Below are positions 19,666 to 27,014 of a DNA stretch of 27,014 nucleotides, in pieces. This DNA is from a virus: IMG/VR virus record IMGVR_UViG_3300035698_018060, positions 1 to 27,014 of that record; one strand, written 5' to 3'. The stretch's first letter is position 1; each line of letters starts with the position of its first letter. The position numbers and the translations under genes were made by a program. The notes beneath the pieces are model-generated. The model did no database searches, was not told the DNA's origin, and saw only the letters and a program-made list of their open reading frames with translations.

Positions 19666-20971
19666 GATCATAGACGCGGACCAACTCATCGACTGCATAC
19701 GGCGGCCAACAAACGCGGTGGTGATCTCACATGAAAGGGAGGCAACGACCCGGCTATTCTCCGCGGTTCGTTTTTTCATAGACCACCTGGAGGTGAAGCC
19801 GCAGATATCGATAGACTCAAAGAGCGAGATAAGATTCCCGAAGGCGGGAAGTTTCTACTGGATAGGCACCGCCGGGCAGAAGGCATTCGGCAGAGGAGAC
19901 ACAATAGGGAGAGCGCATCTCTCCGAGGCAGCATTCTACGAAAACTTGGAGAGGATCCTGGCCGGGATATCAGAGGCGGCCGAATACGGGACGATCGATA
20001 TCGAGACGACCGCGAATGGCCGGGGGGAATTCTACGAGATATGGCAGAAGGCGAAGAAAGGGACGAGCTCATTCACGCCGATCTTCATCCCCTGGTTCAT
20101 CGACGACGAGTACAGCGTGGAGAGGATGAACGAGGAGGAGAAGCGAGGGCTCTCGGCATCGACGCAGGAAATGTTCGCGATGCCGGACGACGAATTCATC
20201 GCATCATTTACGGCCGAGGAGAAGTTCCTGGTGACGCGAGTGGCCCGGGAATGGAAGATAATCCTGACAGCTGGACAGCTGAAGTGGAGGAGATACAAGA
20301 TCTGGGACAAGGGCGCGCTCTTTTGGCAGGAGTACCCGGAGGACGATGTGTCGTGCTTCCTGCAGACCGGCCGATCCGTGTTCGGCAAGATAACGACGAG
20401 GAAGGAGATGAGGATCCCGCTGGATAATATCCAGGCGTGGCAGAGGACCGACAAAGAAAAGGAGATCCTAAAGAAGAAGCTCATGTACGCCGGACTCGAT
20501 GGTGCCGAGGGGACACCGACCGGAGACGCGCACAACTTCTCGGTGATCGACCTTGATGCGGAGACCCAGAAGGCAGCGGTAGTTTTCGAAATAACATCTA
20601 ATGAGCCGTACGAAATATTCGATCAGAAGGTAGCGTTCGTCTGCAAGGCATTCAACATTTTTCTGGGGGTGGAAAAGAACGGGGTTGGACTGGCGCACGT
20701 TCAGAAGCTGAAGCAGCTCGGCGTGAGGATGATCACCTGGGATACGACCGCGGCGGTGAGGCCGATGATGATCGCGGAGCTTGAGGAGGCGTACCGGAAG
20801 GAGGAACTGATAGAGACGTACCTGGAGGGAGAGGACGAGGCGCGCGACATGGTCTACACTGATAACAACAGGCCAGAGGCCAGGAAGGGCAGGCACGACG
20901 ACAGGATATTCGGTCGGGCCATCGCCTGGCAGATGAGAAAGAAGCCACGGGCCGGGATCACGATCGTGTAG
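19490..20971 (+). CDS. Terminase large subunit
   Basis: The 493-residue DNA-packaging motor has an ATPase domain with the Walker A-like loop KPRQKGLS (51-58), the Walker B region RAHLSEAAFYEN (141-152, Glu146) and coupling motif TTANG (173-177). The nuclease domain has Asp337 (MYAGLDGAE), Glu395 (FLGVEKNG) and Asp470-471 (GRHDDRIFG). It cuts concatemeric DNA and pumps it into the prohead. ATG 19490 lies inside TerS; the family's N-terminal pattern (IRDKHGETVPFKSNPVQ, residues 20-36) starts about 20 residues in, so the long overlap appears real. Its stop is TAG, followed by a promoter for the portal gene. Confidence 0.92.
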   Translation: MKTQRKQRTNRELIERLLWIRDKHGETVPFKSNPVQKIYWARKTRRNLWLKPRQKGLSKIIDADQLIDCIRRPTNAVVISHEREATTRLFSAVRFFIDHLEVKPQISIDSKSEIRFPKAGSFYWIGTAGQKAFGRGDTIGRAHLSEAAFYENLERILAGISEAAEYGTIDIETTANGRGEFYEIWQKAKKGTSSFTPIFIPWFIDDEYSVERMNEEEKRGLSASTQEMFAMPDDEFIASFTAEEKFLVTRVAREWKIILTAGQLKWRRYKIWDKGALFWQEYPEDDVSCFLQTGRSVFGKITTRKEMRIPLDNIQAWQRTDKEKEILKKKLMYAGLDGAEGTPTGDAHNFSVIDLDAETQKAAVVFEITSNEPYEIFDQKVAFVCKAFNIFLGVEKNGVGLAHVQKLKQLGVRMITWDTTAAVRPMMIAELEEAYRKEELIETYLEGEDEARDMVYTDNNRPEARKGRHDDRIFGRAIAWQMRKKPRAGITIV

Positions 20972-21000
20972 CCTGTGGAAAACAGGGGGGAGAATCTACC

Positions 21001-21025
21001 TTGACAAGATTTTTTATGCTACAAT
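21001..21025 (+). promoter_or_regulatory. Extended -10 promoter before the portal gene
   Basis: TATGCTACAAT (21015-21025) is an extended -10 box. TTGACA occurs at 21001-21006 but at only 13 bp spacing, so the extended -10 may do most of the work. The ATG at 21032 is six bases after the -10, so the transcript would be leaderless or nearly so. Just upstream, CCTGTGGAAAACAGG (20972-20986) is a small hairpin that also contains a relaxed DnaA-box match (TTTTCCACA on the other strand). Confidence 0.5.
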
Positions 21026-21031
21026 AAAACA

Positions 21032-23200
21032 ATGCAAATCCGAGGCAACATAAACAAGATGATCTCGTTTCTCAGAAAGAAGGACACCGTGGCCGAGGGG
21101 GGCTTCGAAATTTTGTCGAGGCTCATTGCACCGGAGCTGACAACCAAGACAATGATGGAGCAGTACAGAAAGTCTCTGTACGTTTTCGCGTGCATCTCCA
21201 AGATCGCAAATAAGGTGGCTTCCGTAGACTTCGAGCTTTTCAGAATCCTGAACTCGAAGGGAGAGATGAAGCAGATTTTTTCGCACCCAGCCCTGGACCT
21301 GCTCAACCGATTCAATCCATTCCAAACGAAGACGGAATTCCTCGAGACGACGATGATAAACCTGAAGACCGCCGGCGACGCGTTCTGGTTCGAAATAAAA
21401 AACAAATCGGGCAGACTGGTGGAGCTCTGGAACCTGCGGCCGGACATGATGACGATAGTTACCGACCCGGTGAGATTTATCAAGAGGTACGAGTTTCAAA
21501 AAAGCGACGGGAGCAAGGTGACATTCGAGCCGGAGGACATAGTGCATTTCAAATATGCGGATCCGCTCTCGTCATACTTGGGAATGTCTCCGCTGAGGCC
21601 GGCGAGCAAGAGGGTGCAGACAGAGGAATACGCGACTGATTACCAGAGGGACTTCTTTCTAAACTCGGCCAGGCCGGACGCGGTGATAAAAAACAAGGAC
21701 ACGACCCTGACCCCGGAGCAGAAGATGGAGATCAAAGAATTCTGGGAGAAGCGACACAGGGGGATCAAGAACAGCTCGAAGGTCGCGATCCTCGAGGGGG
21801 GGCTCGAGTACCAGCAAATCTCACTAAACCAGAAGGAGATGGACTACATCGAATCGATGAAGTTCACCAGGGACGACATCCTCGTGGCGTTCGGAGTACC
21901 GAAGCCGGTCGTGGCAGTGACCGACGACGTCAACAGGGCCAATGCGGAGACGGCAATGTTTATCTTCCTTTCCGAGACCATCAAGCCGGAGCTGGTCCGG
22001 ATAACGGAGAAGATAAATGAAGAACTGATCGCCCCAGCCTATGGCGATGAGTTTTTCATAAAGTTTGTCGACCCGACACCGGAAAACAGGGAGCTGATAA
22101 TCAAGGAGTACGAGGCCGGGCTGAAAAACAACTACCTGCTGATCAATGAGGTCAGGCAATCAGAGGGCCTTCCTCCGGTCAAGGGAGGGTGGAGTTTCTA
22201 CCGGCCACTGACGGATATCCCGATCGGCGGGCTACCACAGACGGAAAAGAACATGCAGAACGCGAAAGAAAAATCCGAAGTTTACCTCACGCCGGAGAAG
22301 GAGAAGATCCCAGTGTTTGACTTCAAGGGGAAGTACTGGCTCAAGCAGAGGTTCGAGATAATCGAGGCCCTGGCGGCAGCGGTAGTCAAAAAAATAGAGA
22401 GCAAGGACAAAGGCAAAGGCAAAAAAGAGAAGGACAAGAAGCTCGTCTCCCTACTCAAAGACCCAGAGATCAAGAAGGCGTATGCCGGCATGATCAACAA
22501 AAAGATAGACGCGAGGTCCTCAAGAATCAAGGAGGGGGTGGACGAGTTCGCGGCCAGCCAAGGGAGCAGAGTGATCAGCGCCCTCGAGAAGAACGCTAAG
22601 GAAAAGGACGTCAAGACCAAGGCGGTGAGCATTGAGATAGAGACGATATTCAACGAGAAGGCGGAAGGGATCCTCGCGGTGGAATTTGTCACGCCATACC
22701 TTGACCAGTTCATCAAGGACTCCGGGGCCGAGGCGCTCGAGATGATCGCACCGCAAGAGACTTTTAATACTACACAAAAGATACAAACCTTAATAAAACA
22801 GAGAGCCGAGCTGTTCGCCAAGTCGGTGAATAGTACGACGGTCGAAAAGCTCAGCTCGACATTAGCCGACGGCATGCAGGCCGGCGAGGGCATAGGGGAG
22901 CTGACGGCGCGAGTCGAAAGCGTCTACCAGGACTTCCCACTATACAGGAGCGAGCTCATCGCCAGGACCGAGGCCACCGCGGCAAACAACATGGGCATGC
23001 TTGAGGGTTTCGAGCAGTCCGATGTCGCCACCGGCAAAGAGTGGATCAACGCCGGGGACGGCAGAGTCAGGCCGGAGCACCAGGACGGCGTAGGCGTCGG
23101 GGGTGAGATAGTGGGCCTCAGGGAGAACTTCTCCAACGGCCTGCAGTATCCCATGGAGCCGAACTGTCGCTGCGTGACGGGCCCGGCATTCCTGGAATAG
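21032..23200 (+). CDS. Portal protein fused to MuF head-morphogenesis domain
   Basis: The 722-residue product combines two head proteins. Residues about 20-400 are an HK97-family portal (YVFACISKIANKVASVDFEL-like start in YKSLYVFACIS; ARPDAVIKNKDTTLTPEQ; KFTRDDILVAFGVPKPVVAV; NRANAETAMFIFL), the ring through which DNA enters. A Lys-rich linker follows (about 445-475). The C-terminal about 130 residues are a phage Mu gpF / SPP1 gp7 domain: YRSELIARTEATAANNMGML, WINAGDGRVRPEHQDG and the diagnostic ending YPMEPNCRC. Portal-MuF fusions occur in several phages. It is preceded by its own extended -10 promoter. The start context AATAAAACAATG is shared with the protease gene. Confidence 0.9.
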   Translation: MQIRGNINKMISFLRKKDTVAEGGFEILSRLIAPELTTKTMMEQYRKSLYVFACISKIANKVASVDFELFRILNSKGEMKQIFSHPALDLLNRFNPFQTKTEFLETTMINLKTAGDAFWFEIKNKSGRLVELWNLRPDMMTIVTDPVRFIKRYEFQKSDGSKVTFEPEDIVHFKYADPLSSYLGMSPLRPASKRVQTEEYATDYQRDFFLNSARPDAVIKNKDTTLTPEQKMEIKEFWEKRHRGIKNSSKVAILEGGLEYQQISLNQKEMDYIESMKFTRDDILVAFGVPKPVVAVTDDVNRANAETAMFIFLSETIKPELVRITEKINEELIAPAYGDEFFIKFVDPTPENRELIIKEYEAGLKNNYLLINEVRQSEGLPPVKGGWSFYRPLTDIPIGGLPQTEKNMQNAKEKSEVYLTPEKEKIPVFDFKGKYWLKQRFEIIEALAAAVVKKIESKDKGKGKKEKDKKLVSLLKDPEIKKAYAGMINKKIDARSSRIKEGVDEFAASQGSRVISALEKNAKEKDVKTKAVSIEIETIFNEKAEGILAVEFVTPYLDQFIKDSGAEALEMIAPQETFNTTQKIQTLIKQRAELFAKSVNSTTVEKLSSTLADGMQAGEGIGELTARVESVYQDFPLYRSELIARTEATAANNMGMLEGFEQSDVATGKEWINAGDGRVRPEHQDGVGVGGEIVGLRENFSNGLQYPMEPNCRCVTGPAFLE

Positions 23201-23206
23201 TATTTA

Positions 23207-23226
23207 CAAAATAAAAATGCTATAAT
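23207..23226 (+). promoter_or_regulatory. Extended -10 promoter before the protease gene
   Basis: TGCTATAAT (23218-23226) is a consensus extended -10; a weak TTTACA (23203-23208) lies 12 bases before TATAAT. ATG 23233 is six bases after the -10, again predicting a near-leaderless mRNA. The stretch from TGCTAyAAT to the ATG is nearly identical to that before the portal gene. Confidence 0.5.
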
Positions 23227-23232
23227 AAAACA

Positions 23233-24351
23233 ATGAAATTAAAATTCAAATCGTGTAAGATCGTCGAACCGAAGACCACTGACGATGGGATAATAGAAGC
23301 TTTCGTCTCAGTGTTCGGGAACGTCGATGCTTACGGAGAAATCATAGACTACGGGGCATTCAAGGACAGCTTGGCCGAAAAGCTCCCGAAGGGGGTATGG
23401 TCTCATGACTGGCGAGAGCCGATAGCGGCCACGCTCGAAGCAAAGGAAGTGCCGGCTGGAGACCCTATGCTGCCGGAAAGCATCAAGAATTTCGGCGGTC
23501 TTTATATAAAGGGAAAGTTGGTCCTTGCGGTCCAAAAGGCGGCCGAAGCGCTTGAGCTTATCAAAGAGAAGGTAATAGACGAATTCAGTATAGGATACAT
23601 GGATGAGGAAACATACGACGCCGAAGACGGAAGGCATCTCAAAAAGCTGAGGCTGTTCGAATGGTCGCCGGTTCTGGTAGGGGCCAACCCGATGACGGAG
23701 GTAGTGTCGGTAAAAAGCGTAGTCCCATACGCGGACCATGGCATAGCCGAGGAGGAAGCGGACTGGGACGGCCCGGCGCAGATAAAGCAATGCGGAGACG
23801 ACTTCGGAAAGTTGAAGAAGATATGCGCATGGTTTGATTCCGAAAACGCTGACACCAAAGCCGGATACAAGCTGCCCCACCACAGGGCGGCCGACTTGAA
23901 GGCGGTCTGGAAGGGTACGGCGGCAGCCATGGGGGCTCTGCTCGGAGGCAGGGGAGGCGTGGACATCCCAGCCGGAGACAAGCAGGGCGTCTACAACCAC
24001 CTGGCGAAGCATTACAAGCAGTTTGACAAGGAGGTCCCGGAGATGAAAGAGTACAATGACGAGGCAATCGCCGCGATAGAGAAGGGAGAGAAGCCGGAGC
24101 CCGAGACGCCAGGCGACGAGAAGAAGGCGGCCACGCAGGCCGTGGAGATCATCTCCAAATCAAATTTTGAAACCATAACCGAGGCTATCAGGACCCTGAC
24201 TGGGGCGCTGAAGGCTTCGCGTGAAGCCGATAACCAAGCTGGAGGGACAGGTCGAACACCCCTCGTCAACGAGGGCGGCGACAAAAAAATACCGGTCAAA
24301 CTGATCAATCAAGCGATCAGAGAATTATTAAAAGCCAAAAAATCGCAGTAA
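23233..24351 (+). CDS. HK97-type prohead protease (S78) with C-terminal extension
   Basis: The 372-residue product has the prohead protease core at 1-165: GIIEAFVSVFGNVDAYGEII (19-38), VWSHDWREPIAATLEA with catalytic His58, VIDEFSIGYMD with Ser119, and LFEWSPVLVGANPMTEV (141-157). It trims scaffold and capsid N-termini during head maturation. A second region, about 175-275 (CAWFDSE, GYKLPHHRAADLKAVWKG, LLGGRGGVDIPAGDKQGVYN, HLAKHYKQ), is an extension found on other phage proteases of this type; its role is not known to me. The final 80 residues are charged and may act as scaffold. The capsid gene follows after four bases. Confidence 0.9.
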   Translation: MKLKFKSCKIVEPKTTDDGIIEAFVSVFGNVDAYGEIIDYGAFKDSLAEKLPKGVWSHDWREPIAATLEAKEVPAGDPMLPESIKNFGGLYIKGKLVLAVQKAAEALELIKEKVIDEFSIGYMDEETYDAEDGRHLKKLRLFEWSPVLVGANPMTEVVSVKSVVPYADHGIAEEEADWDGPAQIKQCGDDFGKLKKICAWFDSENADTKAGYKLPHHRAADLKAVWKGTAAAMGALLGGRGGVDIPAGDKQGVYNHLAKHYKQFDKEVPEMKEYNDEAIAAIEKGEKPEPETPGDEKKAATQAVEIISKSNFETITEAIRTLTGALKASREADNQAGGTGRTPLVNEGGDKKIPVKLINQAIRELLKAKKSQ

Positions 24352-24355
24352 AACA

Positions 24356-25687
24356 ATGGATGAATTGAAAAAGATATTAGCCAAGTTGGAGAAAGCAGAG
24401 GCCATCAACGACGAGGAAAAGGCGTACTTGAAGGAGCACGTCGCCGAAGTCCCAGAGGAGAGCAAGGCCAAAGTGGCCGAAGTTCTCGCCGAAAAGGACG
24501 AAAAGGCCGAAGCGATCGACGTTGAAGCGGTCAAGGAACTTGTGAGCAATACCATTCAGGACGTAATGGGAGGCAAGGCGAACGAAATCTCGGAGAAGAT
24601 CGTCAAAAACTTCATGGAAGGTGTAGCCGACCAGAGGAAAAAGGCGATCGACGGAAACCCGGTCGAAAAGGACCCGGAGAAGGACGAGTCAACTCGCGCC
24701 TTCATGAAGGCCCTGCTCGCCGGAGACATAGCCAAGTGCAAGGCTATGACAACGTCGGCAACCGGAGATTCTCCGGACGACGCCAACACCGGCCTGCTCA
24801 TCCCGGATGAACTGAAGGACGAAGTCCTTAGGATCGCCGAGACCCAGTACGGACTTGCCAGGAGGGAAATGCTTTATCTGCCATTCAGCGGACCAGGCAA
24901 CACGAGGAAAATCCCAGCTTTGGGAACATCCGTAAGCGTGTACTGGACCGACGAACAGGGCAAGAAAAAGAGCACCCAGCCCAAGTTCGCCCTGGTGACC
25001 CAGACCCTGAAGAAGCTCGCGGCCATGGTGCCGTTCACCGAGGAAATTTTGGAGGACTCACTCATCAACCTGACCCAGCTGATCGCGGCTTTGTTCGCGG
25101 AGGCGGTGGCCAAGGAGGAAGATCTCCAGTTTTTCGCAGGAGACGGAACACCGTGGACGGGAATCCTGAATAACGGATTCGTGAATCCCGTGTACCAGGA
25201 GACAGCCGGCGTCACCAACCTGACGGCCGACGACTTGCTGAGTATGATCGACGCCACGCCTTCCGGAGCCTTGGCCGGCGCGAAGTTCTACATGAACCGC
25301 ACCGTGCTCTCGGTAATCAGGAAGCTGAAGGGCGAAGATGGGCAGTACATATACCAGAACCCGGGGCAGGGACTTCCCGCCACGATCTGGAACTATCCAT
25401 ACGAGCTTTCAGACGCATTCCCGCTCGCTGCCGAAGTAGAGGAGGGATCTCCCTACATCGCGTTTGGAAACCTGAAGATGTCCTGCATCTTCGGCGACAA
25501 ACAACAGCTGAGGGTGAAGCTCCTGACGGAGGCGACGATAACCGACACCGATGGAGAGACGACCATCAATCTTGCCGAGCAAGACATGGTAGCCCTCAGA
25601 ATCATCGAGAGAGTCGGGTACGTCATCGGACTCCCGAAGGCGATCACCGTCCTCGACACAGCGGAATCGGAATCTCCAACGTCCTAA
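24356..25687 (+). CDS. Major capsid protein, HK97 fold
   Basis: The 443-residue product starts with a charged helical delta domain (residues 1-115: MDELKKILAKLEKAEAINDE ...), which acts as scaffold and is normally removed by the prohead protease. The HK97 core follows: TGLLIPDELKDEVLRIAE (about 144-161), a strand region YLPFSGPGNTRKIPALG, LKKLAAMVPFTEEILEDS (about 219-236), then LFAEAVAKEEDLQFFAGDG (about 246-264) and NRTVLSVIRKLKGEDGQYIY. It forms the icosahedral shell. Order and spacing (protease, then capsid) are typical. The start TAAAACAATG repeats the head-gene leader. An imperfect hairpin follows the stop. Confidence 0.93.
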   Translation: MDELKKILAKLEKAEAINDEEKAYLKEHVAEVPEESKAKVAEVLAEKDEKAEAIDVEAVKELVSNTIQDVMGGKANEISEKIVKNFMEGVADQRKKAIDGNPVEKDPEKDESTRAFMKALLAGDIAKCKAMTTSATGDSPDDANTGLLIPDELKDEVLRIAETQYGLARREMLYLPFSGPGNTRKIPALGTSVSVYWTDEQGKKKSTQPKFALVTQTLKKLAAMVPFTEEILEDSLINLTQLIAALFAEAVAKEEDLQFFAGDGTPWTGILNNGFVNPVYQETAGVTNLTADDLLSMIDATPSGALAGAKFYMNRTVLSVIRKLKGEDGQYIYQNPGQGLPATIWNYPYELSDAFPLAAEVEEGSPYIAFGNLKMSCIFGDKQQLRVKLLTEATITDTDGETTINLAEQDMVALRIIERVGYVIGLPKAITVLDTAESESPTS

Positions 25688-25695
25688 ATAAGGAC

Positions 25696-25735
25696 CTGAC
25701 AGGGGGGCCTGAAATGATAGGGCCCTCCCAGTCAG
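25696..25735 (+). terminator. Hairpin after the capsid gene, weak terminator or processing site
   Basis: CTGAC (25696-25700) pairs with GTCAG (25731-25735), and the G-rich arm 25701-25709 pairs with the C-rich arm 25720-25729 with a bulge and a G-U. There is no T-run after it, so it is more likely an attenuator or RNA-stability hairpin that lowers expression of downstream genes relative to the capsid protein than a full terminator. Confidence 0.5.
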
Positions 25736-25748
25736 AGCCTTAAACGAA

Positions 25749-25844
25749 ATGCAATATCCAGTAAAAGACAAAATGATAAGAAAACCTCCGCGGACAAAGT
25801 CGACCCGCAGGAGGAAACGTAAAAAAATAATTAAAGCTATATAA
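25749..25844 (+). CDS. Arg/Lys-rich 31-aa peptide
   Basis: ATG 25749 opens a 31-codon ORF ending at TAA 25842-25844, two bases before the next gene's ATG. The peptide (MQYPVKDKMIRKPPRTKS, then TRRRKRKKIIKAI) is almost half Arg/Lys with a single acidic residue, so it should bind nucleic acid or the capsid's acidic inner face. The tight junction to the next gene supports translation. It is very short, and composition could be chance, so I keep confidence low. Confidence 0.4.
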   Translation: MQYPVKDKMIRKPPRTKSTRRRKRKKIIKAI

Positions 25845-25846
25845 TC

Positions 25847-26350
25847 ATGGCTGCTACAGTCCAAATCAACGAATACAACACAGTCGGTGAAACCGAGACA
25901 GCGAATATTACCAATTGTAATATGGGTAATACTGATGCTGCTAATTTAGACCCAGTAGCTTTCCCTGTCGTTCCGGGTGATTACACCTACGAGAAATGGC
26001 AGAAAATTGATGTGACAGCGATGGGTGGTTCTTCAAAGATTGATAACCTCAAAATCTGGAGAACCGGTGCATTGGGTGGCTCTGCTGCTCATTTAACCAA
26101 TGCCAGAGAAGCCACTTACGGAGGTGCGGAAACATTTGCCACTCCTTTAGTGACAGTATCTACTCTTGCCACACAAGTAATGCCCACAAGCGAACCAACA
26201 GACGCTAACTTGGGAATTGGTGGTAGTTTAACTGGAGAATTGACTGCTGCTGGATCCTCCGATTACTTAATCCATCAGATAGGAACTGATGCTGGTGATG
26301 TTGCTGGTTCAACCTCCACGATGAACTATCAATATGACGAGACTGCCTAA
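25847..26350 (+). CDS. Head-associated structural protein candidate
   Basis: The 167-residue product (MAATVQINEYNTVGETETAN ...) is rich in Thr, Ala, Gly, Asn and Asp, with few charged helices and one cysteine. It looks like an all-beta virion protein: VVPGDYTYEKWQKIDVTAMG, DNLKIWRTGALGGSAAHLTN, ending STMNYQYDETA. Directly after the capsid gene, it is probably a decoration protein or a head-completion protein. Codon use differs sharply from the head genes (GCT, GGT, ACT, CCT instead of GCC, GGG, ACG, CCG), which suggests separate origin. No family is recognised. Confidence 0.6.
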   Translation: MAATVQINEYNTVGETETANITNCNMGNTDAANLDPVAFPVVPGDYTYEKWQKIDVTAMGGSSKIDNLKIWRTGALGGSAAHLTNAREATYGGAETFATPLVTVSTLATQVMPTSEPTDANLGIGGSLTGELTAAGSSDYLIHQIGTDAGDVAGSTSTMNYQYDETA

Positions 26351-26351
26351 G

Positions 26352-26555
26352 ATGGCTGGAAAAGTAACTTGCAGTCCGTGCCAAAAAGTGTTCGCAACGA
26401 GAGAAGCTTATCTGAAACACAAATGTGCCAAGACCGGCTTCACTCCTACGCAGGCTGAACACTTTGATGCACTTTCGGGTGGTAGGTTTTCTTTGCAAAG
26501 TAAAGCTGCTCTTGCTCGTGGAGAAGCAAGAAAGCTAAAAGAGCAGAAGAAATAA
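26352..26555 (+). CDS. Small C2HC zinc-finger protein
   Basis: ATG 26352 directly follows the previous stop. An upstream in-frame ATG at 26334 lies inside the previous gene and is less likely. The 67-residue product has CSPCQKVFATREAYLKHKC (residues 7-25), a C2H2-like finger with Cys in the fourth position, then a helix-rich basic tail (ALSGGRFSLQSKAAL ... RKLKEQKK). Small zinc-finger proteins occur near head genes of many phages, with no clear role. Codon use matches the preceding gene, so the two probably arrived together. Confidence 0.6.
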   Translation: MAGKVTCSPCQKVFATREAYLKHKCAKTGFTPTQAEHFDALSGGRFSLQSKAALARGEARKLKEQKK

Positions 26556-26615
26556 CTTTCTGCCAAAACTTAATAAGGTAATAAAATACCTCTATGAGCA
26601 ATACAATGCTAAAAG

Positions 26616-26648
26616 ATAATCTTGCTCTTAGAGGGCAAGGTTATTTTT
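26616..26648 (+). terminator. Intrinsic terminator abutting a start codon
   Basis: ATAATCTTGC (26616-26625) pairs with GCAAGGTTAT (26635-26644), ten pairs with one G-U and a 9-nt loop, followed by TTTTT (26644-26648). The next gene's ATG (26649) begins at the end of the T-run, and a 24-codon frame starting at ATG 26594 runs across the hairpin. This suits either the end of the capsid operon or an attenuator for the downstream gene. Confidence 0.7.
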
Positions 26649-27014
26649 ATGATATACACATTTATTAAAAACGGAGAACCAGAGGAAGTAAAACCAGAAA
26701 GGTGGGTCTGGGGAGTTGTTTATAAAGACGATTCGGAACTCCACCAATTCGGGAACGACAAGATATTCCACCAGATCAAAGAGATCAAGTGGGAGGAAGT
26801 CAAGATGTTCACGATGTATAAATACGACGATATGGAAAGGAGGATTGACTTGCTGGTAATGCCAGAGATGCAGCTGTTCCACTTTTACAGGAATATTAGA
26901 CCTGCCGGGATAGACCACTTCATTAGAGTTTATGTTTTCGGATATAAGGTGAGAGGAACTTCGGAGACTGTATATAATTTTATACTTCCGAATGATAATC
27001 TAATTCAAAGCAAC
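26649..27014 (+). CDS. Hypothetical protein, 3'-partial
   Basis: The frame opens at ATG 26649 and stays open for 122 codons to the window end. The visible sequence (MIYTFIKNGEPEEVKPER, VWGVVYKDDSELHQFGND ... MPEMQLFHFYRNIRPAGIDH) is rich in aromatic and charged residues and has no membrane segment or known motif. Base composition is mixed, with AGG/ATA codons as in the main phage genes. The intrinsic terminator at its start codon implies that expression depends on read-through or on an internal start (for example ATG at 26806). I do not recognise it. Confidence 0.6.
   Translation, partial: MIYTFIKNGEPEEVKPERWVWGVVYKDDSELHQFGNDKIFHQIKEIKWEEVKMFTMYKYDDMERRIDLLVMPEMQLFHFYRNIRPAGIDHFIRVYVFGYKVRGTSETVYNFILPNDNLIQSN

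Noticed and set aside
20972-20986. DnaA box or origin at TGTGGAAAAC after TerL
   Set aside because: It is a single relaxed match inside a small hairpin, with no cluster of boxes or A+T-rich unwinding region.
1-27014. Recoded genetic code (TGA or TAG reassigned)
   Set aside because: TGA ends the genes at 8680, 10527, 13690 and 14253, and TAG ends TerL, the 5114 peptide and others, with conserved proteins ending where expected.

Overview
This window is most of a tailed double-stranded DNA phage (siphovirus-like, HK97-type head). Every gene I can support lies on the + strand, and the genetic code is standard (TAA, TAG and TGA all end genes). Both ends are cut inside genes: a distal-tail-type protein enters from the left, and an unrecognised ORF runs off the right. 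Because tail genes open the window and terminase and head genes close it, the missing part (tail tube, tape measure and so on) probably lies beyond the right end of a circular or circularly permuted map. No integrase, DNA polymerase or helicase is visible.

Host. Promoters are bacterial sigma70-type (TTGACA/TATAAT, often extended TGnTATAAT). Arginine is mostly AGG/AGA and isoleucine is often ATA. Shine-Dalgarno sequences are nearly absent; starts sit in A-rich leaders, often ending ACACCATG. The phage SSB opens MNLNKAHLIG and ends DIEDIPF, which resembles SSBs of Patescibacteria (Candidate Phyla Radiation, especially Parcubacteria). I infer such a host, with moderate confidence and without a database search.

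Layout. 1-2033: tail tip (distal tail-like, Gp37-like hub). 2035-3995: lysis region with two small membrane proteins, a cationic peptide and a papain-like peptidase carrying a peptidoglycan-binding domain; a minus-strand tRNA-like relic lies inside it. 3996-4451: a promoter-terminator pair that could make a small RNA, tandem 23-bp hairpin repeats, and an early promoter. 4452-5460: an A+T-rich run of five tiny ORFs. 5447-13509: replication and recombination (SSB, Bet annealase, PD-(D/E)XK exonuclease, ParB-like protein, NinG-like and NinB-like proteins, HTH regulator, DnaD-like replication protein) with several zinc ribbons. 13514-17250: a tightly overlapped cassette of three glycosyltransferase-type enzymes and a double methyltransferase. 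17273-18887: a secreted coiled-coil protein and a ParB-DNA methyltransferase fusion. 19051-25687: TerS, TerL, portal-MuF, prohead protease, major capsid protein. 25749-27014: small head-associated and unknown genes of different base composition.

The genes fit a lytic programme: early promoters near 4360 and 6190 drive annealing-type recombination and replication, the methyltransferase probably protects phage DNA, the sugar and methyl cassette probably modifies host surface or virion glycans, and the lysis set opens the cell. Most unusual points: the glycan cassette with a GT32-ParB fusion and a tandem methyltransferase, a ParB gene apparently split by a -1 frame change at A6, near-leaderless promoters at the head genes, and the possible small RNA after the lysis operon.
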